Notes: generated by a model not told the origin, from the sequence alone. DNA of 64,000 nt from Solimonas sp040754295 (GCA_040754295.1 JBFMCQ010000004.1:1-64000); one strand, 5' to 3'; positions 52,093-60,822 are shown, numbered from the stretch's first letter. Made by a program: numbers and translations.

Positions 52093-53460
52093 ATGGCCGC
52101 TCCTCGCTCCCCCGCCCGACGCAGCCGTCGCCCCGCAGCCGCTGCCGCGCCCAAAGTCGGCTTCGTCTCGCTCGGCTGCCCCAAGGCGCTGGTCGATTCC
52201 GAACGCATCCTCACGCAGCTGCGTGCCGAGGGCTATGAGACCGTGCCGAGCTACGACGCCGCCGACGTCGTCGTCGTCAACACCTGCGGCTTCATCGACG
52301 CCGCCGTGGAGGAATCGCTCGAGGCGATCGGCGAGGCGATGGCACACAACGGCAAGGTCATCGTCACCGGCTGCCTCGGCGCCGGGCCGAAGAGCCACGT
52401 GGTGCGAGAGAAGTTTCCGGATCTGCTGTCGATCAGCGGACCGCAGGACTACGGCAGTGTCATGCGCGCGGTGCACACGGCCGTGCCGCCGGCGCACGAC
52501 CCGTTTCTGGATCTTTTGCCGCCGCAGGGCATCAAGCTCACGCCCAGGCACTACGCCTACGTCAAGATTTCCGAAGGCTGCAATCACAAGTGCAGCTTCT
52601 GCATCATCCCGTCGATGCGCGGACGGCTGCGCTCACGGCCGGTCGGCGAGGTGCTGCGCGAAGCCGAGAAGCTGGTCGAGGCCGGCGTCCAGGAGCTGCT
52701 GATCGTCTCACAGGACACTTCGGCCTACGGCGCGGACCTGAAATACGCCGGCGAGAGCTGGCGCGGCCGCGACTACGAAACCCGTCTGCTCGATCTCTGC
52801 GAAGGTCTCGGCGAACTCGGCGCCTGGGTGCGGCTGCATTACGTCTACCCGTATCCGCAGGTCGACCGCATCATCCCGCTGATGGCCGACGGCAAGATCC
52901 TGCCCTATCTCGACGTGCCGTTTCAGCACGCCTCGCCGTCGGTGCTCAAGGCGATGCGCCGGCCGGCCGCCGCCGAGGACACGCTGCGCCGCCTGGAAAC
53001 CTGGCGCCGCATCTGTCCCGACCTGAGCGTGCGCTCGACCTTCATCGTCGGCTTCCCCGGCGAGACCGACGCCGACTTCGAGCGCCTGCTCGACTGGCTC
53101 GAAGAAGCGCAGCTCGACCGCGTCGGCTGCTTCCCGTACTCGCCGGTCGAAGGGGCGACTGCGAACGCACTGCCCGGCGCCGTGCCCGAAGCGGTCAAGC
53201 AGGAGCGCCACGCCCGCTTCATGGAGGCCCAGGCCGCGATCAGTGCGGCGAAGCTGCAGCAGAAGATCGGCCGGACGATCGAAGTGCTCGTCGACGAAGT
53301 ACACGCGGATGCCGCGAGCGTCGGCCGCTCCTGGGCCGATGCGCCGGAGATCGACGGCAAGGTCTACATCAAGGGCCGGCTCAAGCCGCTCGCCGGGCAG
53401 CGCCTGAAGGTCAAGGTCGTCGATGCCGACGAGCACGATCTGTTCGCGACACTGGCCTGA
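52093..53460 (+). CDS. rimO: Ribosomal protein S12 methylthiotransferase RimO
   Basis: A 455-residue radical-SAM enzyme that methylthiolates an aspartate of ribosomal protein S12. It has the UPF0004 domain (about 24-140: GFVSLGCPKALVDSERI, VVNTCGFIDAAVEES), the radical-SAM cluster GCNHKCSFCIIPSMRGRLRS near 173-192, and a TRAM domain at the C-terminus (about 385-455). GFPGETDADF is also a family motif. The start ATG gives a 23-residue basic/Ala-rich leader; a longer frame exists upstream. Confidence 0.97.
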   Translation: MAAPRSPARRSRRPAAAAAPKVGFVSLGCPKALVDSERILTQLRAEGYETVPSYDAADVVVVNTCGFIDAAVEESLEAIGEAMAHNGKVIVTGCLGAGPKSHVVREKFPDLLSISGPQDYGSVMRAVHTAVPPAHDPFLDLLPPQGIKLTPRHYAYVKISEGCNHKCSFCIIPSMRGRLRSRPVGEVLREAEKLVEAGVQELLIVSQDTSAYGADLKYAGESWRGRDYETRLLDLCEGLGELGAWVRLHYVYPYPQVDRIIPLMADGKILPYLDVPFQHASPSVLKAMRRPAAAEDTLRRLETWRRICPDLSVRSTFIVGFPGETDADFERLLDWLEEAQLDRVGCFPYSPVEGATANALPGAVPEAVKQERHARFMEAQAAISAAKLQQKIGRTIEVLVDEVHADAASVGRSWADAPEIDGKVYIKGRLKPLAGQRLKVKVVDADEHDLFATLA

Positions 53461-53486
53461 CGCGGCGCCCGACCCGGGCCGGGCGG

Positions 53487-54386
53487 TCAGCCGAGCAGCG
53501 CGCTCCACAGCGGCACGCTGACCAACGACAGCAGGATGCCGGCACCGAGCACGTTGTTGGCGAGCGGCGGGTCGAGGCCGTGCTGGTCGGCGAGGATCGC
53601 CGCCGAGATCATCGGCGCCATCGCCGCCTGCATGACGCCGATCGTCAGCGTCAGCCCGCCGACGCCGGCGAGCGCGCCCAGCGCCAGCACCGACAAGGGC
53701 GCGACGACGAGCTTCCAGCCCAGGCCCAGCGCCAGCGGCAGCGCCTGATCGCCGCCGAGCTGCAGGCGGAAGCGCAGGCCCACCGAGAACAGTGCCAGCG
53801 GCGCCAGCGTCGCGCCGATGCGCGCGAGAACCTCCTCCACCGCCGGCGGCCAGCCGCCGAGCAGGCCGACGATGCTGCCGGCGAGCAGCGCGAGAAACGC
53901 CGGGAACAGCAGGATGCGGCGCAGCACCTCGCGCGGATGCGGCTGCGCACCGGAGTACAGTGCGGCGACCAGCGTGCCACCGACGCTGAGCGCGACGAAG
54001 CAGCCGATCTGGTCGGCGATCACGCCCAGCGCCAGGCCCTCGCGTCCGCGCAGCGCTTCGAGCAGCGGATAGCCCATGAACGAGGTATTGCTGAGTCCGC
54101 AGACCAGCGTCAGCCCGCCGATGCGGCGGCGGCTCCAGCCGAGCCGCCCGCCGGCGAAGCGGAACAGCACGAACGCGCCGGCGAAGACGAGCCACTGCGA
54201 GACGACCAGGAACCAGAACTGCCACTCGAAGTGCAGCTGCGGAATCAGGTGCAGGATCAGCGCCGGCAGCGCGATGTTGATCACCCACCAGTTGAGCCCC
54301 TGCGCAAGCCCGAGTGGCGGGTGTGCATGGCGCGCGACCAGCGCGCCGAGCGCGAGGCAGGCGGCGAGCAGCAGCAGCGCGCTCAC
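53487..54386 (-). CDS. AEC-family transporter (malonate/auxin-efflux type)
   Basis: A 299-residue permease with about ten membrane helices. It has the AEC pattern: LGALVARHAHPPLGLAQGLNWWVINIALPALIL at the start and an internal repeat with LSNTSFMGYPLLEALRG near 115-131. Members export or import dicarboxylates; the substrate is unknown. The start is GTG, overlapping the upstream SMUG1 stop by four bases. Confidence 0.9.
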   Translation of the reverse strand: MSALLLLAACLALGALVARHAHPPLGLAQGLNWWVINIALPALILHLIPQLHFEWQFWFLVVSQWLVFAGAFVLFRFAGGRLGWSRRRIGGLTLVCGLSNTSFMGYPLLEALRGREGLALGVIADQIGCFVALSVGGTLVAALYSGAQPHPREVLRRILLFPAFLALLAGSIVGLLGGWPPAVEEVLARIGATLAPLALFSVGLRFRLQLGGDQALPLALGLGWKLVVAPLSVLALGALAGVGGLTLTIGVMQAAMAPMISAAILADQHGLDPPLANNVLGAGILLSLVSVPLWSALLG

Positions 54387-55132
54387 GCGCGCTCCGCGAC
54401 GCGCTCGGACGCGCCGCGCATCAGCGCTTCGGCCTGATCGGCGACCGCGTCCATCAGCGGCGCCCAGCCGCGGTTGGCGAGCGGGCTCGCCGGCGACGGA
54501 TGTGGCGCCACGAGCACCGGTACACCTTCACCCGCGACGCGGCGCAGGCAATCGCCGGCGAAGCCGCCGATGCCGATCGCGGCCGCCGGCCGCAGGATCG
54601 CGAGCGTTGCGCGCAGCGCCGCATCGCAGGCGGCGTACAGGCGCTCGCGCTCGTCGCGGCGCAGCTTGTCCGGCGTCAGATTGCGGCCGCTCGCCTCCAT
54701 GAATACCAGCGGGCAGTAGTTGAGGACGACGTAGCGCGCGAAGAACGCGTCGGGACTGCCGTAGCGCTCGCGCGCCCAGCCCCACAGCCGCCGGCCGCTG
54801 ACCTCGCTGCGAGGGCATTGGAAGCCGAGCACCGGGCGCTTCGGATGCTCGTGCTCGGGCCGGTCGATGCGCTCGTGGATGCCGATCCAGTCGCGCACCA
54901 GCGCGATCTCGCCGAACGGCACGCCGACCTGCGCCATGCCGAACGGCCCCGGATTCATGCCGAGCATGACGATGCGCCCCGGCGCCACGCCGCAGCGCCG
55001 CAGATACGCCGCATGCGCGCGCCAGGCGTAGCGCAGCGGGTTGTAGACCTGCGTCACCGGCGGCGCGAAGCGCAGCGCGTCGACCGCATCGGCGAGGGTC
55101 CGGGATACCGCTTCGAGCGTAGGCGGAGTCAT
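54383..55132 (-). CDS. SMUG1-type uracil-DNA glycosylase
   Basis: A 249-residue protein of the SMUG1 group: motif 1 GMNPGPFGMAQVGVPFGE (about 58-75), the base-flipping Asn region NYCPLVF, and motif 2 APHPSPASPLANRGW. SMUG1 removes uracil and hydroxymethyluracil from DNA. An alternative ATG at 55156 would place the first eight residues against the repeat arm, so the start at 55132 is used. Coupled to the AEC transporter gene. Confidence 0.9.
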   Translation of the reverse strand: MTPPTLEAVSRTLADAVDALRFAPPVTQVYNPLRYAWRAHAAYLRRCGVAPGRIVMLGMNPGPFGMAQVGVPFGEIALVRDWIGIHERIDRPEHEHPKRPVLGFQCPRSEVSGRRLWGWARERYGSPDAFFARYVVLNYCPLVFMEASGRNLTPDKLRRDERERLYAACDAALRATLAILRPAAAIGIGGFAGDCLRRVAGEGVPVLVAPHPSPASPLANRGWAPLMDAVADQAEALMRGASERVAERA

Positions 55133-55155
55133 CGATTCAGTCGTGTTCGAAAGCA

Positions 55156-55252
55156 TTCACCGCAGAGAACGCAGAGAACGCAGAGATGAGCTGAACAGGT
55201 AAACAGCTATAACCTGATTCTCCTCTGCGTTCTCCGCGTTCTCTGCGGTGAA
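55156..55252. repeat. 30-base inverted repeat built of tandem CGCAGAGAA units
   Basis: The left arm 55156-55185 begins TTCACCGCAGAGAACGCAGA and repeats AACGCAGAG. The right arm 55223-55252 is its complement with one mismatch and ends CTCTGCGGTGAA. The spacer is 37 bases. Elements with CACCGCAGAGA units are scattered in several gammaproteobacteria. Confidence 0.75.
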
Positions 55253-55268
55253 CCATTCTCGCGCTCAC

Positions 55269-56693
55269 CTAATCCGGCAGCACTGCCCCCGGATTGAGGA
55301 TGCCGCGCGGATCGAGTGCCTGCTTGATCCGCCGCATCGCGTCGATCGCCACCGGCGAGCCGTAGCGGCGCAGCTCCGCGCGCTTGAGCCGGCCGATGCC
55401 GTGCTCCGCCGAGAACGAGCCGTTCAGCGCGGCGACGATGTCGTGGACGATGCGGTTGCAGCGCCCCCACTCGGCGAGGAAGGCCTGCCGGTCGGCGCCG
55501 AGCGGCTGCGATACGTTGAAATGGATGTTGCCGTCGCCCAGATGCCCGAACGCGCAGATGCGCGCACCCGGCAGCGCCGCTGCGACGGCGGCGCCGGCGC
55601 GCCGCAGAAACTCCGGCACCGCCGACACCGGCACCGAGACATCGTGCTTGATGCTGCCGCCTTCGTGCTTCTGCGCTTCCGGGATGCTTTCGCGCAGCCG
55701 CCACAGGCTCTGCGCCTGCGCGCGCGATTCGGCGATCACCGCATTGCCGATCTCACCCGCGGCGAGCGCTTCGCCGAGCACGGTTTCCAACAGTGGCCGC
55801 AGCTCGCCGTCGTGCCGGCCGCCGCTGAGCTCGACGAGCACGACCCACGGCGGCAGCGGCGTGAACGGCGCGCGCACCTCGGGAATGTGGCGCGCGGCGA
55901 ACTCGACGCTGCGCGCCGACATCAGCTCGCAGGCGCTGACGCGCCCGTCGCTCGCGTGCTGCATCCGCGCCAGCAGCGCGAGCGCCTGCTGCGCGCGCTC
56001 GACTGCGACCAGCGCGGTCTGCACGTCCCCCGGCTGCGCGAACAGGCGCAGCACCGCCGCCGTGATCACGCCCAGCGTGCCTTCCGAGCCGATGAACAGG
56101 TCGCGCAGGTCGTAGCCGGTGTTGTCTTTCTTGAGCGCCGAAAGCCCGTCCCAGACTGTGCCGTCGGCGAGCACGACTTCGAGCCCGAGCGTGAGATCGC
56201 GCGCGACGCCGTAGCGCAGCGCATTGGTGCCGCCGGCGTTGGTCGCGAGATTGCCGCCGATCTGGCAGCTGCCTTCGGCGGCGAGCGACAGCGGAAACAA
56301 CAGACCCGCGTCCGCCGCGGCGGACTGGATCTCGGCGAGGATGCAGCCGGCCTCCACCGTCAGCGTGCGATTCACCGCGTCCAGCGCGCGGATGCGTTTC
56401 ATGCGCCGCAGGCTCAGCACGATCTGGTTCTCTGAGGCGACGGCGCCGCCGCACAATCCGGTGTTGCCGCCCTGCGGCACGACACCCAGGCCGATCGCAT
56501 TGCAGTGCGCCAGCACGCGCGAGACCTCGTCGGTGCTCGCCGGGCACACGACCGCCGCCGCGCGCCCCCGATACAGGCCGCGCTGCTCGTCGAGATACGG
56601 CGCCATCTCCGCGGCGTCGGCGATCCAGCCGGCTTCGCCGACGACGGCGCGAAGGCCTGGCGCAGCAACGGTCGTGAACCAGCTGTCGTTCAT
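55269..56693 (-). CDS. FAD-binding oxidase of the GlcD/D-2-hydroxyglutarate dehydrogenase group
   Basis: A 474-residue flavoprotein. The FAD-binding PCMH domain (about 40-220) has VVPQGGNTGLCGGAV near 75-89 and GGNLATNAGGTNALRYG near 142-158; the C-terminal oxidase domain (about 225-470) has FGHLGDGNIHFNV and SAEHGIGRLKR, which carry flavin/substrate His residues. It oxidises a 2-hydroxy acid such as D-lactate, glycolate or D-2-hydroxyglutarate. It stands alone, flanked by two repeats. Confidence 0.93.
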   Translation of the reverse strand: MNDSWFTTVAAPGLRAVVGEAGWIADAAEMAPYLDEQRGLYRGRAAAVVCPASTDEVSRVLAHCNAIGLGVVPQGGNTGLCGGAVASENQIVLSLRRMKRIRALDAVNRTLTVEAGCILAEIQSAAADAGLLFPLSLAAEGSCQIGGNLATNAGGTNALRYGVARDLTLGLEVVLADGTVWDGLSALKKDNTGYDLRDLFIGSEGTLGVITAAVLRLFAQPGDVQTALVAVERAQQALALLARMQHASDGRVSACELMSARSVEFAARHIPEVRAPFTPLPPWVVLVELSGGRHDGELRPLLETVLGEALAAGEIGNAVIAESRAQAQSLWRLRESIPEAQKHEGGSIKHDVSVPVSAVPEFLRRAGAAVAAALPGARICAFGHLGDGNIHFNVSQPLGADRQAFLAEWGRCNRIVHDIVAALNGSFSAEHGIGRLKRAELRRYGSPVAIDAMRRIKQALDPRGILNPGAVLPD

Positions 56694-56706
56694 CCGCGGA
56701 TTGTAG

Positions 56707-56738
56707 GGCGGGTTAGCGCCGAAGGCGCGTAACCCGCC
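56707..56738. repeat. REP-like palindrome, copy 2
   Basis: GGCGGGTTAGCGCC and GGCGCGTAACCCGCC pair almost perfectly with a GAA loop. Preceded by GTAG. It is a close relative of the reversed copy at 26664-26696. It lies between the 5' end of the FAD oxidase gene and the 3' end of the ArsR gene. Confidence 0.75.
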
Positions 56739-56741
56739 GAC

Positions 56742-57107
56742 CTATGCGTCGTCGACCTCCACGAACGCCCGCAGCCGTTCGATCGCGTCATCCCACTGCT
56801 GCGAGATCTGGTCCAGATAGCGCCGCGCCTCGGCCAGACGCTCGGTGCGCAGCGTCCACAGCCGCTCGCGCCCGGCCTGTCCGCTGCGCACCAGGCCGGC
56901 GCGCTCGAGCGCGCGCAGATGCTTGGTGATCGCCTGCCGGGATACTGATGCCCCTTCGGCCAGGCGCGTGATCGACAGCGGCCCACCATCGCACAGCCTG
57001 GAGACGATGCGCAGCCGCGTCGGGTCGCCGAGCGCCGCGAACACCGGGGCCGGGCCCGACAGCGCGGCACGCCGCCGCGAGCGTGCTGCCGGCGCCCGCT
57101 TAACCAC
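56742..57107 (-). CDS. ArsR-family transcriptional repressor
   Basis: A 121-residue winged helix-turn-helix protein: VFAALGDPTRLRIVSRL, ASVSRQAITKHLRALERAGLV and RERLWTLRTERLAEARRYL. The metal-binding Cys motif ELCVCDL is absent, so it is probably not a metal sensor; such ArsR/SRPBCC pairs are common. The GTG start overlaps the end of the SRPBCC gene by 8 bases. It likely represses from the duplicated GCAACC-N4-GGTTGC sites upstream of the pair. Confidence 0.9.
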   Translation of the reverse strand: MVKRAPAARSRRRAALSGPAPVFAALGDPTRLRIVSRLCDGGPLSITRLAEGASVSRQAITKHLRALERAGLVRSGQAGRERLWTLRTERLAEARRYLDQISQQWDDAIERLRAFVEVDDA

Positions 57108-57594
57108 CGCCTTCGAGCGCCAGGTACTTGCCGATGAGCACCGTCTGCATCTCCCAGCCGCCCTCGTTGCCGGCGAACGCTTCCGCGCGGCGCGCGAGCG
57201 GAATCCGCTCGAACCCCGACTCGGTGATCGTCAGCAGCACGCCGTCCGCCTTCTGCTCCAGCTCGAACACGACCCGCGTCATCTGCTCGTCGCGCAGTTC
57301 GACCCCCGGCTCCGGCACGCCCGGATGCCAGCGGAACGAGAATCGCCGCATCGGCTCGATGCGCTCGATCCACAGCTCGAAGGCGACGCCCTCGTAGGGC
57401 TTCTGCATCGCCGCGACCTCCGCGTCCACCTGCGTCGGCACGATCTTCGCCGGCACCCGCGCGCCTGCGACGAACGGCCCGTCGACCGCCATGCCGAACC
57501 AGCTGCCGAAGCGCTGCGGCTCGCTGATCGCGCGCCACACCCGCTCCAGCGGAGCCCGCAGCAGCACCTTCTTCTCGATCCGATCCATGCTCAT
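57100..57594 (-). CDS. SRPBCC/AHSA1-type protein partnered with ArsR
   Basis: A 164-residue START-like protein of the AHSA1 family: IEKKVLLRAPLERVWRAIS, the hydrophobic-cavity segment RFSFRWHP and the C-terminal GWEMQTVLIGKYLALE. The ATG has AGGAGG seven bases upstream, and that site overlaps an operator. Binding of a hydrophobic ligand is likely; the ligand is unknown. It is first in the operon, before the arsR gene. Confidence 0.88.
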   Translation of the reverse strand: MSMDRIEKKVLLRAPLERVWRAISEPQRFGSWFGMAVDGPFVAGARVPAKIVPTQVDAEVAAMQKPYEGVAFELWIERIEPMRRFSFRWHPGVPEPGVELRDEQMTRVVFELEQKADGVLLTITESGFERIPLARRAEAFAGNEGGWEMQTVLIGKYLALEGGG

Positions 57595-57596
57595 GT

Positions 57597-57612
57597 GCAA
57601 CCTCCTGGTTGC
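57597..57612 (-). promoter_or_regulatory. Operator palindrome 1 (proximal)
   Basis: GCAACC-TCCT-GGTTGC, an exact 6+6 palindrome. On the minus strand it covers the AGGAGG of the SRPBCC gene, so a bound repressor would also block translation start. The same half-sites occur in the next entry. Confidence 0.75.
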
Positions 57613-57615
57613 TCT

Positions 57616-57644
57616 TTTATACGCGCCGATCGAGCGATAGGCAA
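57616..57644 (-). promoter_or_regulatory. Promoter of the SRPBCC-arsR operon
   Basis: On the minus strand TTGCCT (57639-57644) and TATAAA (57616-57621) are 17 bases apart, a good sigma-70 promoter. The -35 is overlapped by the distal palindrome and the region just after the -10 by the proximal palindrome, so repression by occlusion is expected. Confidence 0.7.
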
Positions 57645-57656
57645 CCTTTTGGTTGC
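57641..57656 (-). promoter_or_regulatory. Operator palindrome 2 (distal)
   Basis: GCAACC-TTTT-GGTTGC, the same half-sites as the proximal one, 28 bases from it (44 bases start to start). It overlaps the -35 of the leftward promoter and lies 80-95 bases upstream of the cstA-like ATG, so it could also touch that promoter. Confidence 0.75.
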
Positions 57657-57737
57657 TTATATCGCACTTGATCCGCCCGACCGGACCTTCTTAGCCTTGG
57701 CGCTCGCGCGCCACCTTCCGCCCCCGAAAGAGACCCC

Positions 57738-59423
57738 ATGCATTCCATCGCCATCGTTCTGCTCGGCATCGCCGGCATGTGCTTCGGCTGGTTCGTGTAC
57801 TCGCGCTTCATCGCGACGCGCATCTTTCGCCTGGACCCCGACTTCGTCACCCCGGCGCATGCGCTCAAGGACGGCGTCGACTACGTGCCGACGAACCGCT
57901 ACGTGCTCTGGGGCCACCACTTCACGTCGGTTGCCGGCGCCGCGCCGATCGTCGGCCCGGCGATCGCGGTGTACTGGGGCTGGGTGCCGGCGCTGATCTG
58001 GGTCGTGCTCGGCACGATCTTCTTCGCCGGCGTCCATGATTTCGGTGCGCTGTGGGCGAGCAGCCGGCACCAGGGCCGCTCGATCGGTGCGCTGTCGGAA
58101 GCAGTGATCGGCCGGCGCACGCGCGCGCTGTACATGATCGTGGTGTTCCTGCTGCTGCTGATGGTGAACTCGGTATTCGGCGTGGTCATCGCCAACGCCT
58201 TCGTCGCCACGCCGAGCAGCGTGTTTCCGGCGTGGGCGGCGATCGCGGTGGCGCTGGTCATCGGCCAGCTCGTGCATCGCCGCTTCAACCTCGTCGCGCT
58301 CGGACTGGCCGGCGTGGCGGTGCTGTACTGGACGATCTACGCCGGCAGCTCCATGCCGCTGTCATTGCCGCCCGATCTGTTCGGCCTGACGCCGCAGGCG
58401 AACTGGATCGTCATCCTCTTCGTCTACGCGGCGATTGCGTCGATGCTGCCGGTCTGGGTGCTGCTGCAGCCGCGCGACTTCATCAACGGCATGCAGCTGG
58501 TGGTCGGCCTGGTCATGCTCTACGGCGCGGTGTTTCTGTTCCTGCCCGATCTTTCGGCGCCGGCCTTCAACAATCGTGTGAGCGGGAGCGCCCCGTCGAT
58601 CATTCCACTGCTGTTCGTCACGATCGCCTGTGGCGCCATCTCGGGCTTCCACGGCATCGTCGCGTCGGGCACCAGCTCCAAGCAGCTCGACAAGGAAACC
58701 GACGCGCGCTTCGTCGGCTATCTGGGCGCCGTCGGCGAAGGCACGCTCGCGCTGATCACGATCGTCACCGTCAGCGGCGCCGCGCTCGCGGCGACGCCGG
58801 AAGCCTGGCACGCGATCTACGACGAGTTCGGCGCCGCCGGCGCCGGCGCGTTCATCTCCGGCGGCGCCAATCTGATCGAGCGCGGCTGGGGCATTCCGGC
58901 GGAGGTCGCGCGCACGATGCTGGCGACGATGGTGGTGCTGTTCGCCGGCACGACGATGGACTCCGGCGTGCGCCTGCAGCGCTACATCATCCAGGAGTGG
59001 GGCCAGATCTATCGCGTGCCGGCGCTGAACAACGGCGTCATCGCGACGCTGATCGCCGTGGCTGCCTGCCTGCTGCTCGCCTTCGGCGCCGGCGGCGCGG
59101 ACGGCACCGGCGGCATGGTGCTATGGCCGCTGTTCGGCTCGACCAACCAGATCCTCGCCGGCATGACGCTGCTGGTGATCAGCGTGATGCTGATCAAGCT
59201 CGGCCGACCATCGATCTACACGATGCTGCCGATGCTGTTCGTGTTCACGATGTCCTTCGCCGCCGCCTGCGTGACGCTGCTGCAGTTCTTCCGCGACGGC
59301 AACTGGCTGCTCGTGGCGCTGGATCTCGTCGTGCTCGGCACGAGCCTGCTGGTGATGCTGGAAGCGGCGTCGGTGATCGTGGCGTTCCGGCGGGAGCGGC
59401 GGGTTACGACGCTCGGCGTCTGA
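57738..59423 (+). CDS. Carbon starvation protein CstA-type permease
   Basis: A 561-residue multi-helix membrane protein of the CstA family, which imports pyruvate or peptides under carbon limitation. It has the N-terminal YVLWGHHFTSVAGAAPIVGPAIA and the loop ISGFHGIVASGTSSKQLDKE. It is shorter than E. coli CstA (701 residues) and lacks its C-terminal extension, as in the smaller group of the family. It is divergent from the ArsR-SRPBCC unit. Confidence 0.93.
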   Translation: MHSIAIVLLGIAGMCFGWFVYSRFIATRIFRLDPDFVTPAHALKDGVDYVPTNRYVLWGHHFTSVAGAAPIVGPAIAVYWGWVPALIWVVLGTIFFAGVHDFGALWASSRHQGRSIGALSEAVIGRRTRALYMIVVFLLLLMVNSVFGVVIANAFVATPSSVFPAWAAIAVALVIGQLVHRRFNLVALGLAGVAVLYWTIYAGSSMPLSLPPDLFGLTPQANWIVILFVYAAIASMLPVWVLLQPRDFINGMQLVVGLVMLYGAVFLFLPDLSAPAFNNRVSGSAPSIIPLLFVTIACGAISGFHGIVASGTSSKQLDKETDARFVGYLGAVGEGTLALITIVTVSGAALAATPEAWHAIYDEFGAAGAGAFISGGANLIERGWGIPAEVARTMLATMVVLFAGTTMDSGVRLQRYIIQEWGQIYRVPALNNGVIATLIAVAACLLLAFGAGGADGTGGMVLWPLFGSTNQILAGMTLLVISVMLIKLGRPSIYTMLPMLFVFTMSFAAACVTLLQFFRDGNWLLVALDLVVLGTSLLVMLEAASVIVAFRRERRVTTLGV

Positions 59424-59481
59424 CCCGCCCTCGTATCTTGGACGTGTGGCCGGGATCTATCCAAGTCCAAGGCCAAGCTGG

Positions 59482-59598
59482 ATGCGGTGCTGCGTGGCGC
59501 TTGAGCACCTCGTTCTTGGCCATGGCCGCCACGTACTTCACACCCTGCGCGTCCAGGAGATCGAAGATCTCGGGGTCGGCGTTCTTGACGACCGGCAC
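59482..59598 (-). pseudogene. IS1380-type transposase fragment
   Basis: About 39 codons reading NADPEIFDLLDAQGVKY then AKNEVLKR, as in the middle of IS1380-family transposases. The rest of the enzyme is absent on both sides and no terminal repeats are seen. It abuts the stop of the DUF4143 gene, so an old insertion marks this island edge. Confidence 0.6.
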
Positions 59599-60759
59599 CT
59601 ACTGGTCGATCTTCCGCATGCCACTCAGGGCCGTGTAGCTGAGCGCTTCGACGTTCTTCGCCAGGGGGAAGGAGTCGCGCCCGGCATGCACCACCGTGAG
59701 CGACTTCAGCTTGAGGTCCTGCATCGCGATGCGCATGGAAGGCGTCAGCGCCGGTGCGCTCGAGCGCTTGACCTCGAAGCCCAAGCGGTGCCGTCCTCGT
59801 ACGACCAGCAGGTCCAGCTCCGCACCGGTGTGCGTACGCCAGTGGTAGATTTCGTCGGTGCGCACAGCCAGCTGCTGCACGATCTGATCGATGACGAACC
59901 CCTCCCATGACGCGCCGAGCTTCGGATGGCCCTCGATGTCCCGCTGGCCGGGCAGATTCAGAAGCGCATGCAGAAGGCCCGAATCGCGGACGTAGATCTT
60001 CGGCGCCTTCACCTGTCGCTTGCCGAGGTTCTCGTGCCAGGGCTTGAGCTGGCGCACCACCAGCGCGTCAGTGAGCCGGTCCAGATACCCGCGCACTGTC
60101 GTGTCCGCAACGCCGAAAGAGCGGCCGATCTCCGACGCGTTCCAGAGCTGGCCATGATAGTGAGCCATCATCGACCAGAACCGCCGCATCGTATCGGCGC
60201 CGACAGTGACGCCAAGACCCGGAAGATCGCGCTCCACGAACGTGCGGATGAACTCGTGCCGCCACTCCATGCTTTCCGCGTCCGATCGGCTCAGAAACGA
60301 GCGAGGGAAGCCACCGCGCACCCACAATCTGTTAGCTCTCCGCTCACCAACTTCCGCGAGCGACAAGCCCGGCAGTTCGTAGTAGGCGATGCGCCCAGCG
60401 AGCGTCTCCGAGCTCTGCCTCAGCAGATCGGGCGAAGCGCTGCCGAGTATCAGGAATCTGGTGCGGACTGGGCGCCGATCCGCAAGAACCCGCAATACCG
60501 GAAACAACTGTGGGCGACGCTGAATCTCGTCCAGAACGACTACGCCGGCGAGATCCTGCAGCGCCAGCATCGGATCGGCCAGCCTGGCGAGATCCGCCGG
60601 ATTCTCGAGATCGAAGCGGACGCTGCGCGCGGAGCCAGCGCGAACAACTTCTCCGGCAAGTGTAGTCTTGCCCACTTGACGGGCCCCGAGTACGGCCACG
60701 ACCGGGAAACGCCGCAGCAGAGCCGTGATCCTGGAAAAATGGGCCGGCCGATCGATCAT
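59599..60759 (-). CDS. AAA ATPase with DUF4143 domain
   Basis: A 386-residue protein. The AAA-14 domain (about 10-160) has Walker A GARQVGKTTLAGEV, Walker B VVVLDEIQRRPQLF, sensor LILGSASPDLL and ELPGLSLAEVG. The DUF4143 domain (about 200-345) follows, with a C-terminal AELDLLVV of PD-(D/E)xK nuclease style (HTGAELDLLVVRG, EVKRSSAP: D-ExK). Members are common in bacteria and archaea; most are uncharacterised. The start chosen is the ATG of MIDRPAHF; a GTG at 60777 gives 6 more codons. The start codon lies inside a palindrome. Confidence 0.88.
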   Translation of the reverse strand: MIDRPAHFSRITALLRRFPVVAVLGARQVGKTTLAGEVVRAGSARSVRFDLENPADLARLADPMLALQDLAGVVVLDEIQRRPQLFPVLRVLADRRPVRTRFLILGSASPDLLRQSSETLAGRIAYYELPGLSLAEVGERRANRLWVRGGFPRSFLSRSDAESMEWRHEFIRTFVERDLPGLGVTVGADTMRRFWSMMAHYHGQLWNASEIGRSFGVADTTVRGYLDRLTDALVVRQLKPWHENLGKRQVKAPKIYVRDSGLLHALLNLPGQRDIEGHPKLGASWEGFVIDQIVQQLAVRTDEIYHWRTHTGAELDLLVVRGRHRLGFEVKRSSAPALTPSMRIAMQDLKLKSLTVVHAGRDSFPLAKNVEALSYTALSGMRKIDQ

Positions 60760-60768
60760 AATGATCGA
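60752..60768 (-). promoter_or_regulatory. 17-base palindrome at the DUF4143 start codon
   Basis: TCGATCATAATGATCGA is a perfect palindrome around a central A. It includes the ATG (60757-60759, complement). A second near-palindrome, TCGGTTGTTAATACCGA, lies at about 60784-60800. Either could be an autoregulatory operator or hide the start codon in a hairpin. Confidence 0.5.
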
Positions 60769-60822
60769 ATGTACCACGAAATCTCGGTTGTTAATACCGA
60801 TTTTTCATGGTGATGTCAGTAG

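Noticed and set aside
56742..57107. The ArsR protein as an arsenic or metal sensor
   Set aside because: The alpha-3 Cys motif is absent and the partner is an SRPBCC protein, so a metal role is not supported.
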